DNA from: Eleusine coracana subsp. coracana
Lineage: Eukaryota; Streptophyta; Magnoliopsida; Poales; Poaceae
Assembly (NCBI GenBank): GCA_032690845.1
Contig: CM064424.1
Span: 32,598,228 to 32,662,227 of the forward strand
Reading direction: 5' to 3'
DNA length: 64,000 bases
Below are positions 23,001 to 32,861 of this stretch, piece after piece (position 1 is the stretch's first letter; each line of letters starts with the position of its first letter). The position numbers and the translations under genes are program-made. The notes under the pieces were generated by a model. The model saw only the letters and a list, made by a program, of their open reading frames with translations. It searched no databases and had not been told where the DNA came from.

Positions 23001-24585
23001 GTTCCTGCAAGCGAAATCGAGAACACAAGCAAGAGAGGATAAACACGCAATCTGAAATTGCAAATATGGATGAAGAGAATCACAAGAAAAGGTTCAAGCT
23101 CTGAACACAAAAGGACTAATCGCCACAGTGGTGTAGAACAAGAACAGGGGCCCTGGATTACTGTAAAAGGACTTGTCGCCACAGTTACAATAATTCGATC
23201 AAGTTTCTCTCTGGAAAACTGAACTAAACAAAACCCAAAACTAAAAGACAGTGGCTACTGAGTTTATGTAGGAAACAAAGACGTTCTAGGGTTGGGGGCG
23301 ACCAGGGGGGCGCCCACAACATGGGCTTAAGGCCCGACATGATACATGGCCAAGTTGGCCCAAAATAGGTGGTGCAGCACCTTGTCATGGTCACATATTA
23401 TGACTCACAACCCTTCTGGAGCTAGGACCAGAACCAAAACGACGGCGTCATCGTCCCCTTTCCAACGCATCAAAGAACTCCTCATTTGGATGTCCGATGT
23501 GGGAGATATCATCAAAACCGTGAAGGGGTGTCGGCTGAATCCGAGACGAACGTGGCGACCGAGTTGGTGACAACTTGTAACTTGGGGAAGGCCATGATAT
23601 GCGCGTATCCAGCATGGTGATGTCCTCATCAGAAGGGAATGAGTACGCATTGGTTTGAGGTATCGGTGAGGTTCGGTGGTGATGGGTGAGCAGGGTAGCA
23701 AGGTCACGCTCAGGGCAGCAATGGCAAAGAATGGGGAGGGAGAAAAGGACACGGGAGGATATCTTAACGACTAAGAGGGAATCCGGGGTGGGGTGGCTCA
23801 GGGTCGCGCTAGGTCAGCACATCGAATTGTGTAGAAGAGGCGACAGGAGTGGCAGGGTGCATGGGTTGGGCGAGCGAGCACGCAGCAGCCATGTTAGCGA
23901 GCAGAGTGGCCGAAATTAAGGACGGGGTGGCGTCCGTAGCTGGGGAAACGGGGAGAGAGAGAGAGCAGACGGGGTGGCGTCCGTAGCTGGGGAATGTTGA
24001 CGCCCTATTGCAACGTGGAGTCCCGAGGGGGGGAGGCAGGCATGCTGGCATGCAGCAGAGAGGCAGGCATCAGCATGGGGCTCTACGCCAGTGAGGAGGA
24101 AGAAGAAGGAGATCTCCCTCTACGCCCCCAAAGTTTCATATCTTCACAACTACGTCCTTGGCTCAGTTTAATTCAGTTTAAAATAGCTAGAAAATTTCAA
24201 AAATGGTAAAAATTGGTGTGCTAGCTATTTAAATAGTGGAGAACACTCTGGTGAAGTTTATTTGTGTATTTCATAAAAATATTTTTAGAAATTAATAATT
24301 GCCTTAAATTGATGCTTAAGCATTAATTAATTAATTATGGCTTTTGCAATTCAGATAAAATGCTCAATAAATTCATAATGTTTTAATTTACTGTTACTAA
24401 GTTGTTTATGAAATTAATTGGCATAAGTTGGATTGAAATTTTTGGGTTGTTTCAATAACTTGGTTGCAGGGTTTTTATTTGCCTAGAATTAATTCAATGG
24501 GTGGCCTCTATCATTTCATGCTATGCATTTCATGATTTGTGCTTAACATGCTTGTTAAACAGAAGTGAGACCCCTGGGTGTCACA
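20046..24585 (-). repeat. 3' LTR of the chromovirus (about 3.77 kb plus nested solo LTR)
   Basis: It aligns with 32862-36625 throughout, apart from an extra 22870-23631 block, short tandem duplications at 21694-21782 and 23921-23994, and shorter G/C homopolymers. The right end GGGTGTCACA is shared. The left end is damaged (TAGTGACG where the other copy has TGTGACG). Small open frames inside (for example 20182-20547 and 22477-22848) have no recognisable domains and are not annotated as genes. Confidence 0.9.
22870..23631 (-). repeat. solo LTR of another gypsy family nested in the chromovirus LTR (762 bp)
   Basis: The block starts TGATGTAG and ends CTCATCA, giving inverted TGATG/CATCA ends, and it is absent from the sister LTR, where GAGAAGGGAATGAG is continuous (about 35654-35667). 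The flanking GAAG is present on both sides (22865-22868 and 23632-23635), as expected for a duplicated target. Read on the minus strand it begins TGATGAGGACATCAC, the same first 15 bases as the CRM-like LTRs here, but the rest differs. No coding sequence or second LTR accompanies it, so a solo LTR is the simplest reading. Confidence 0.85.
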
Positions 24586-24600
24586 GCCCTCCCTCCTTAA
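24586..24600 (-). other. polypurine tract of the chromovirus
   Basis: On the minus strand the purine run AAGGAGGGAGGGC abuts the TGTGACACC start of the 3' LTR. This confirms the orientation of the element. Confidence 0.85.
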
Positions 24601-26100
24601 AGAAATCTCATCCCGAGATTATGAACAAGGCGAACTAGAGGGAAGTACGGTGGTCGTAGTATACCTGTGTATGACGACCAAAATCACGGGTAATGAGTAC
24701 TCAGAAATTCTTCAGATTCCCAAGTGGACTCATCTTCTAAGTGATTGCTCCATTGAACTTTATAGAATTTGAGGGTTCTTTTATGGGTGGTGCGCTCTTT
24801 CTTATCGAGGATCTTTATCGGTTGTTCAGAGTATGTGCGATCGGGTTGAAGTTGATCATATTCCTCTAACATTTTGTCAGTGGGTGGTTTGAGACACCGC
24901 TTCAACTGGGAGACATGGAATGTGTGGTGAACTCCAGATAGATTAGCGGGTAACTCCAGCTTGTAGGTTACCTTTCCACATCATTCCAAAATTTGAAATG
25001 GCCCAATATAACGGGGTGCTAACTTTCCCTTGACTCCAAACCGTTGTATACCCTTCATAAGCGACACTCGGAGATAGACGTAGTCACCTTTATTGAAATA
25101 TAAGGGCCTACGTCGTCTGTTGGCATACTTCTTTTGACGACATTTAGCAGCTTTAAGATTTGCCTGAATGGTACGAACTTTTTCTTCTGCATCCTTGACA
25201 AGGTCAGGACCAAAGGTTGCTATTTCTCCAGATTTAGACCAGTTTAACGGTGTTCTACAACTGCGTCTATAGAGTGCTTCAAATGGTGACATTTTCACAC
25301 TCTCCTGGTAATTGTTGTTATACGAGAATTCAGCATAGGGGAGATACTCATCCCAGTTACCACCATGTGTTAAAACACATGCCCTAAGCATATCTTCCAA
25401 AATTTGGTTGACACGATCTGTCCATCCATCGGTGGCGGGATGGTAAGCGGAACTATGAATTAGGCCTGTACCCAAAGATGCATGCAGCTGTTCCCAAAAA
25501 TGAGTGACAAACTACAAACCATGATCTGAGATGATGGTCTTGGGTACTCCATGACAACACATAATTCTTGCAATGTATAGCTCCGCATATTGCTGTATGC
25601 TGTATCTATTGTTGACTGGCAAGAAGTGAGCAGATTTGGTGAGTCGGTCCATAATGACCCAAATAGAATCATGCTTACGCGAAGTGAGAGGTAGGCCAAC
25701 AATAAAGTCCATGCTGATGTCCTCCCATTTCCAAGCGGGAATACTCAATGGTTGAAGCAATCCGGCTTGTTTCAAATGGTCAGCCTTAACTCTCTGACGA
25801 GTATCACATTCTGCAACATATCGAGCCACTTCTCACTTCATTATTGTCCACCAAAAATTCTTCTTCAGATCTTGGTACATTTTATTACTACACGGATGGA
25901 TGGAGTACTTGGAGTGATGTGCTTCATCCATGATTTTTCGTCTAAGTGCAAAATCTTTTGGTACTACCAAACGGTTATTGAACCATACGGTACCGTCAGA
26001 GTCTTGGGTGAAGCATTTTTCTTTACCCTTCTTAATGTTTTGACGGATATGATTTATACCAATGTCATTTTTCTGTGCAACAATGATTTCTTCACGAATA
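24601..26100 (-). pseudogene. chromovirus integrase with C-terminal chromodomain
   Basis: Zinc-binding residues are seen at about 25930-25800, but the second Cys of the CxxC pair reads Arg (CDTRQ). The core aspartates are in DISMDFIVGLP (about 25720) and ISDHG (about 25520). The catalytic glutamate position reads Asp (TDRVNQ, codon 25416-25418). A TAG follows ISDHGL, and another precedes the chromodomain at about 24981. The C-terminal segment, VHHTFHVSQLKRCL to about 24687, carries the aromatic chromodomain pattern (FYKVQW, then WESEE), which in this group is thought to steer integration to heterochromatin. Confidence 0.88.
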
Positions 26101-27687
26101 GTAGAATGTACACTAAGGTTGTTAATCATTATAGCAGGCAAAACATGAAGGCTGGGTTCTGAAGCAGTGACGTGGTTGCCGTTGTTCTGATATTCCAGTT
26201 CTAAGTGATGGCAGTGTACCTTCCTACTCAACGCATCAGCGACTACATTGGCCTTGCCCGGATGAGAATGAATCTCCGGGTTATAAACCTTGATTAGTTC
26301 TAGCCACCGGTGTTGCCTCATGTTCAGATCGGTTCGAGTGAAAATATATTTCAAGCTCTTATGATCCGTATAGATGTGTACTAAGCTTCCGAGCAAATAA
26401 TGCCTCCATATTTTTAGTGCAAGTACAACTACAGCTAGTTCCAAATCATGAGTTGGATAGTGCTCTTCATGCTTTCATAGTTGTCGAGATGCATAAGCAA
26501 TGACACAACCTTCCTGCATGAGCACACATCCAAGTCTTATCCCAGATGCATCACAATACACGTCGAACGGCTTGGTGATGTCTGGTTGAGCCAGTACTAG
26601 GGCAGTGGTCAATAATTTCTTCACAACCATTGTTCCAGTCGAACTTTTTCTCCTTTTTCAGCAGCCCCGTGATGGGTTTGGTCAGCCGAGAAAATTTTGG
26701 AATGAATCTACGATAATATCCGGCTAGCCCAAGGAAACTGCATACTTGATGAACCGTCTTTGGTGACTTCCAATCTAACACATCTTGAACCTTGCTAGGA
26801 TCCACCGAGATACCTTGTGAAGACTATGTGACCAAGAAATGGCACACGGTCCAACCAAAATTCACACTTGCTGAATTTTGCATACGGCTTGTGATCTCGG
26901 AGGCGTTGAAGAACAATGCGAACATGTTCAGCATGCTCTTCCTTTGACTTAGAATAGACGAGGATGTCATCAATGAATACTACCACAAATTTGTCCAACT
27001 CAGGCATGAATACCGAATTCATGAGGTACATGAAATGAGCAGGGGCATTGTCAATCCGAATGACATTACTAGATACTCAAACAATCCATATCTAGTAGAG
27101 AATGAGGTCTTCGGGATGTCTTCGGTTCTGATCTTGATTTGATGATAGCCCGAACGGAGGTCAACCTTTGAAAAGACCTTAGCACCAACCAATTGGTCGA
27201 AGAGGATATCTATACGGGGTAATGGGTATTTATTCTTGATGGTAACTTCGTTAAGAGGCCGATAGTCAATGACAAGGCGCAAGGACTTGTCCTTCTTGTT
27301 CACAAAAATAGCATGGCAGCCCCAAGGTGAAGTGCTTGGGCGAATGAATCCCTTTTCCAATAACTCATTCAATTGCTTTTTTAACTCAGCCAGCTGCTCA
27401 TTCGGGGCCATTTTATACGGGCGACGGGATATCGGAGAAGTTCCTGGCTGTAGCTCTATCTTAAATTCCATGTCACGGTCAGGCGATAGACTAGAGATGT
27501 CCACGCGAAACACGTCCGGATACTCACGAACGACGGGAATACTCTCGAGTGGTTGCCCTTCCAAGTGATGGACAGCCAAGGCTTTTGATGAATTGGCATT
27601 TAGAGAAAGTGTGTCCTTCCCATGCAAGGGAGAGTTGATGTGAACGATGCAACGCTCAATGTCTAGCATGGCTCTATGGGTTTCCAT
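26101..27687 (-). pseudogene. chromovirus reverse transcriptase and RNase H
   Basis: RT motifs on the minus strand are [14 protein letters not shown] (about 27275), [13 protein letters not shown] (about 27160), [13 protein letters not shown] (about 27080), and the catalytic box [12 protein letters not shown] (about 26965). The frame shifts near 27045, so the fingers/palm and the catalytic box lie in different frames. Another break lies near 26805, where a 15-residue-level divergence ends the frame. RNase H shows DASGIRLG (about 26545), an [10 protein letters not shown] block and [11 protein letters not shown] (about 26375), and the tether ends at [10 protein letters not shown] (about 26235). 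Confidence 0.88.
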
Positions 27688-28008
27688 CTAGATCATACCT
27701 ATGATCAGGTCAATCTCTTAATCCTTGAGCATGATGAAATTAGTGGGGTAGATCTTTCGATTAATTTCTAGTGGAGCCTTACACACTACCTTGTTAGCAA
27801 AAATTTGTCCAGCTGGAGAGCGGACGGTGTAGCATCTATTTATGACGGTGGTGTGGAGTTTATGTTTTTGCACACAAGCTTTGCTAATGAAGTTATGTGT
27901 AGCATCAGAATCAAAAAGTGCAAGGACAGGCTGGTAATAGAGCGAGAGCATACCAGTCAGCACAGGTTCGCCCTGAGGGATATCTTCAGCATTGGTGTAG
28001 TTCACTTA
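27688..28008 (-). pseudogene. chromovirus aspartic protease
   Basis: The frame after gag shows an aspartic-protease core: PVLALFDSDATHNFIS (about 27925-27880). The Gly of the active-site triad is replaced by Asp through a GGT-to-GAT type change at 27904-27906, which should inactivate it. A TAA near 28006-28008 separates gag from the protease and a TAG near 27690 separates it from RT; both sit in what was probably one gag-pol frame. Confidence 0.8.
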
Positions 28009-29145
28009 GGCTCCACGTGACGGTGTATTCACATTCCTGTTCGGGTTCTGACGCGGGTTGTTGTTGTTGTTGTTGTTGTTGCGCCTAGGTGCAGTGTAGT
28101 TCTTAGCAAAATGGCTGGTACGACTACAGTTGTAGCCTGTGTAGTTGCTTCCTCGATCCGCAGGCTGTGGGACACGAGCATTCTGGTTTCCTTGCTGCTG
28201 ATATGATGCACGGTACTGGTTGTTCTACAGTTGATACGGTGCACGAGGTGGAAAGTTCTGCTGCTGGGGTGGCCTCGAGTAGTTCTGATCATATCGCCGC
28301 TGATGCTGCTGCTGCGGAGATGCCCGGAAACGTTTTCCGGTAGGTGAAGTGTAAATCAGATGGTGCTTCGCTCGTGAGGCAGCAGAAGCACTAGCAGGGG
28401 CTTTTCTTTTGCGATCTTCTTCTTCAACTTGGCGCATAGAGCCTTCCTAGACAATAGCAGCATTGACCAAGTCATTGTATGTGCCGGTTGTTTGCCAAGT
28501 CAGACGCTCCTTAAGGGTGGCATTCATACCACACAGAAATGCATATCTCTTTTTAGCCTCAGTATTGACATACTCAGTAGCATACTGAGCTAGATGATTA
28601 AAAGCTTCAGAATATTGGAGGACATTCCTCCTTCCTTGTTTCAGATCAATAAATTCCTGGAATTTCCTCTGCATTAGGCCGGCTAGGATGAAATGAGCAC
28701 GAAATGTAGTCTTGAACTTATTCCATTCAACGCGGCATCCAGCGGGCAGAGAAGCGTCATAGTTTGCCCACCAGGCGCTAGCAGAGCCCTGGTGTTGTTG
28801 GGCGGCGAATAGCACCTTTTGGTGCTCGGTGCATTCCAGTAGACCAAACTTTGTCTCGGTCTGGCGCAGCCAGTGATCGACATCCAGAGGTTCTCTGGCG
28901 CGCTCGAAAGTTGGTGGATGAGTACCTAGAAAATCTGAGTAGGTGCTCTGTCGAGGCTGATTGTTGTTGTTACGGTGGCCTCCCTGTCCTGCTAGATGGG
29001 ACGTGATATCCACTAGCCAACGAAGAATCTCGGAGTCATTTTGCTGCCGGTTGAGTGCAGCAACCAATACCTCGGCTAGTGAAGGCTCAGCATTAGCTCC
29101 TTGCTGAGAGCTTTCAGGATCATCCTGATTCCGAGTGCGCACCAT
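28009..29145 (-). pseudogene. chromovirus gag
   Basis: ATG at 29145 opens MVRTRNQDDPESSQQ. The retrotransposon gag domain (about 28930-28450) contains THPPTFERA, VDHWLRQTE and SASAWWANY blocks and a LKQGRRNVLQYSEAF block. A TAG near 28447 interrupts it. The C-terminal part is a Gln/Arg/Asn-rich RNA-binding region. Its zinc knuckle near 28130-28090 is damaged (YNCSRTSHFAKNY keeps one Cys and the His). A GTT repeat at 28056-28082 encodes the Asn run. Confidence 0.87.
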
Positions 29146-29436
29146 GCTGCAATTTATACGGTTCCACATTAGTTATTCCTCAAAATAATCCATAGAAACA
29201 CATGTGCAAGAATATAAATTTGCAAGAGGCACAGATAAATTTTCACAAGTAACAACCATCTTCATAAATTCAATTTTGACTATATGGTTGTTAAAGGGCA
29301 CCGTCACACAACTTCATACACATATGTGCCAACGCCTAGCTACGGCATTGCGGACACGTAATGCAAGTTTCACACTCCTACATCGAACTAGGAATACTTC
29401 TATTACACGACCATGCACCGGGGTGTAGTGATCCAT

Positions 29437-30281
29437 CTACTCCTGGTCTATGTCCTCCGGCTCTTCTGGTTCTTCCAGATCCATCATTTCCACATCATTA
29501 ATACCGTCCGGCGCCATCTCTACATCCTCTTGTTCTCCATACTCCATGATGTTCTCGTCCCAATTTCCTTCAATTGGAAGGTGGGCAGCCTTGAATGTGT
29601 CCAAGTCATCTTGAGCCTCAATCATATCATGCTCAAGATCTGCTGCATCTGGCAAGCTTTGGTCATGTTCTTCTATAATTGCATCCATCTCTTCATTCTT
29701 TGCTTGAATTTGTTGGTTCAGTTCTGCAATTCCTCATCCTTAGCTTATTTTTCGACTTCAGAAAGTCGAAGTACAGCATAAAACACATCTAGACACCGGC
29801 ACAAGTTTGTGCATAAGGTGAAAGTGGATAAGCCATAATACTCTATTATGGGCAGCATAGGATCATGGTGGCGATGGTTTGGATCAAAGATGAAATCCAC
29901 ACGCCTAATCCACTCGAAGTCCGTCACATCATTAATGGGCAGCAAGGCGACGGGTGTTCCAGCAACACCATGCTTGTGGTCTTCACAGAACCGAGTAAGT
30001 GCCTTGAATGCAGCTACATTCCAGGTGGAAGGCAAATCTGTCCTGATGATGCTAATGGTCCAAGATTCCCATGCGGGAATGACCGAGTAATTGGCGGGAA
30101 CTGCCACATGGATGACACATGAGGGGACTCCATGCTCCTGAAATTCCTTGCCAACATAGGTGGGAGGAATGGAATATTTGAATCTCTGGAGAACTCTCCA
30201 AAATAGATGAACCATCTCTGTGAACTCCAGGACATCGGTGATCTCCCAACCTAGTGGCGGTTGATTGGTGTTTTCAGCCAT
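29437..30281 (-). pseudogene. pre-gag accessory ORF 'b' of the chromovirus
   Basis: ATG at 30281 gives 178 codons, then after a frameshift near 29745 an acidic tail (29688-29437) ending in a Glu/Asp/Met-rich run. Residues 40-115 are collinear with ORF 'a' upstream: an EHGV(x)nVIHVAVP block, W-x2-W, ALTRFCEDH, and AGTPVALLPI. The protein has no membrane segment or enzymatic motif I recognise. Extra ORFs before gag ('orf0') have been reported in rice RIRE3/RIRE8-type gypsy elements, to my recollection, so this is likely the same class. It lies 292 bases upstream of the gag ATG on the same strand and would be translated from the element's RNA. Confidence 0.65.
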
Positions 30282-30521
30282 CTACAAGGAAAGTACTTCG
30301 ATTGAGTCAAAGAGTACGATCAAGCTAGAATTCTTATGAAACTCTGGTACAACAACAGTACCAGAAACGGGGTACAACCAATACATAACATAAGTCAACA
30401 TAGTCTTAAGTACATGAACTTGGGATATGCGACCATTGAGTTACAAAAGCACCTCACACAGTGATCCCCCAAAATACCACAACCTCGCGTGGTCGACAAA
30501 AGCTACCTACCCAACTTGTCC

Positions 30522-31450
30522 TACCTACATGATCTAGTCCGGTCTCTGGCTGGTGCCTTGTAGTCCACGTCAGACTCCTCGTCCATGTCCTCGTCCGGAT
30601 CCTCCTCCTCGGGTGCTGCCGATGGCGCCAGGACCGCCTCTAGCTGCTACTGCAGGCCCTGGTTCTCGTGAGCCAGGGTCTCTAGATCCTCTCCCACGAG
30701 CTCCATCTCGTGCTGTGCAATCGTCAACTGATGTTGCAGGTGCTCGTTGTGGTTGGTGCACTGCTGCATAATCACGCCGCGCCTGTCAACCTCCTGCGCG
30801 AGGGTGTCGCGCTGTCCAGTGACCTTGGTAACACGAGTCTCACTCGCCTCAAGAGCAGCGGTTAGCCGCTGATTCTCCCTCTGTTGTGCATCAACCTGTG
30901 TCTGTAGATCATTCCTCTGCACCCAGGCCTGCTCAACGTCAGCCAGTAAAATCCTGCTATGGCTGCTTGCCTCCTCATCCAAGTTCAGGAGGTACTCGAA
31001 GTAGTGGGACACACAATGGTACCTCGCGTGATACGCCGGGTAGTCATCGCGGGCGATGCACCTCACGCGCCTCTGCCAGACCCGATTGGCCTGGTGTCAG
31101 ATGGGAATCATCTCAAACGGAGTTCCAGCGAGCGCTGCGGTGTGGCGCTCGCAGAAGTGAGTGAGGGCCCTGTGGGCGACTCTCTCCAAGCCCTCACGGA
31201 GGCTCCCATAAGTCGTCGTGCTCTCCATCCCCGCCATGTTGAGGTTGTGTGGGTGAGTGGGCACGCTGATGTGCACCTCAGCTAGGGTCACCCCGTGGCG
31301 GTGGATCTCGCGGCCCTTGTAGGAGGGTGGCTCATCGTAGCCCAACAAGTGTAGCAGATCCCACAAAAGTGTAGGAAAGCCATGGTGGTGGAGACCGGTG
31401 GTGTAGCGCCACCCGTTGTGCGAGAGCTCCTCAAAACCGTGGTCACCCAT
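30522..31450 (-). pseudogene. pre-gag accessory ORF 'a' of the chromovirus
   Basis: ATG at 31450 gives a 117-codon N-terminal block ending at a stop near 31097. The frame continues as a heptad-rich coiled coil (31066-30647: Leu/Glu/Gln-rich). After another stop comes an acidic tail to about 30522 (EEEDPDEDMDEESD). The N-terminal block aligns with ORF 'b' at the same residue positions (HRHGVTLAEVHISVP, ALTHFCERH, LAGTPFEMIPI). The two ORFs share one three-part plan (globular, coiled coil, acidic tail) at low sequence identity, so I read them as an old tandem duplication. The function is unknown. Confidence 0.65.
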
Positions 31451-32846
31451 CTAGAACAAAAATCCAATGGTGAGGACAGTGTTCCATGGGCAAAATGCAC
31501 ATCATTAACAAGTGTCATGGTGCTGGTAATGATAGCAAAACTACATCACAACAATTTGATTGAGTCAAACTTTCCCTACAGTAAAGATGCATTTCATATA
31601 AAGTGCTTTGAAATACAGAGACCAAGTTTTTTTTAGTTCACATTTTCTAACCTCAAGGGGCAATAATACGGCGATGGGTTTTAAAACGGATTCTATCTTG
31701 ACTGTACTACAGCCAGAAAAGTGGGTATTTTGAACAGAAAACAAGGTCTTAAAAATTGGGGTTGGGATCAGGTTATACCTCACTTTCATAGATTTCCAGA
31801 TTGTATTTATATTCTCAAAAATGCCAAGTAAATCTGGACTTATGAATTTTACAAGTTCAGGTTGGCAGATTCTATTTCAGGATGACAGTGGCTGAGTGTT
31901 TTCTCTCTATTGGACAGAGGGAACACAACAAAATTATGAAACCTATTGGAGATGAAAATACACTTCAAGGGCTTTCCAGATTGGGTTTAAACTCTTGCAA
32001 ATTCGAAGTACAACTTTAGTTATGAAATTTTTAAGTTCAGGGTCATGCTGAAAGCAGTGAGTTGACAGATTGTACTTGTTCTCTGTTTCTGAGATTGTTA
32101 CTTTTATGATCGAATTTTAATTTAAATTCTAGGTGACAGGGGATGTTGAGACCTTTCCGAAAAGTATTTGTATGCCTTATTTGGTTGAGTAAATTAATAG
32201 TTATGAATTTTTGAAGTTGGCAGCTAAAAACAGGACAGATTCTTGTTACCTTGTAATTTAGAACTTTATACTTATCATGCTTAGAAAATTTTTATTCAGT
32301 GGTTGGTGAGCAAGGAGAGAACCAAACTTTAGTTTAGTTATATTGGGATGCATGATGCAAAATTTTCATTTTATAATCCTAGTGTTCTTCTCAACACAAC
32401 GCCTATTTTTGTCGATACTTAGCGGCACGGATACTTGGTGATGACCCGCAATCAACACGTAAGTCAATCTAAGTGTTATGCTAACGGTGTTAGTGTACCT
32501 ACAGAAAATCCATTCCAGAAACAATACATCAAATTCAAAAGAAACTATGAAAAGAAGCACATTTCTACTAATAACGATCCATGGAAAAGGATCGCCCCAT
32601 GATAAGTCACGAGCAAACAGTGTCTCGTATCCGCCTGCGAGCACAGACACCAATATCACCCGTGTTGGTTAAGCATGCACGTACCTTCGTTTGAAGAAGC
32701 CGTAGATACAAGTAATATAAACAATCATAACCCAGGGTAGCTTTGTCACCACCATATTATCTACATGGGCAATACTAACGTATCCTCACTCGCAAACATC
32801 GTAATTTTTGAAAATACGATTTATTTGTTGTATTATCATGGACCAC
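31451..32846 (-). other. chromovirus 5' untranslated leader
   Basis: About 1.4 kb separates the primer-binding site from accessory ORF 'a'. It is AT-rich on the plus strand with no frame over 100 codons and no domain. Nothing else is recognised in it. Confidence 0.55.
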
Positions 32847-32861
32847 GGCTTTGATACCAGC
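32847..32861 (-). other. primer-binding site of the chromovirus
   Basis: On the minus strand the bases read GCTGGTATCAAAGCC, directly after the 5' LTR's last base. This is the initiator Met-tRNA type, with one A in place of G. It fixes the minus orientation and the LTR edge at 32862. Confidence 0.85.

Noticed and set aside
28056..28082. GTT microsatellite as an independent repeat
   Set aside because: It encodes the Asn run in gag and is part of that coding sequence.
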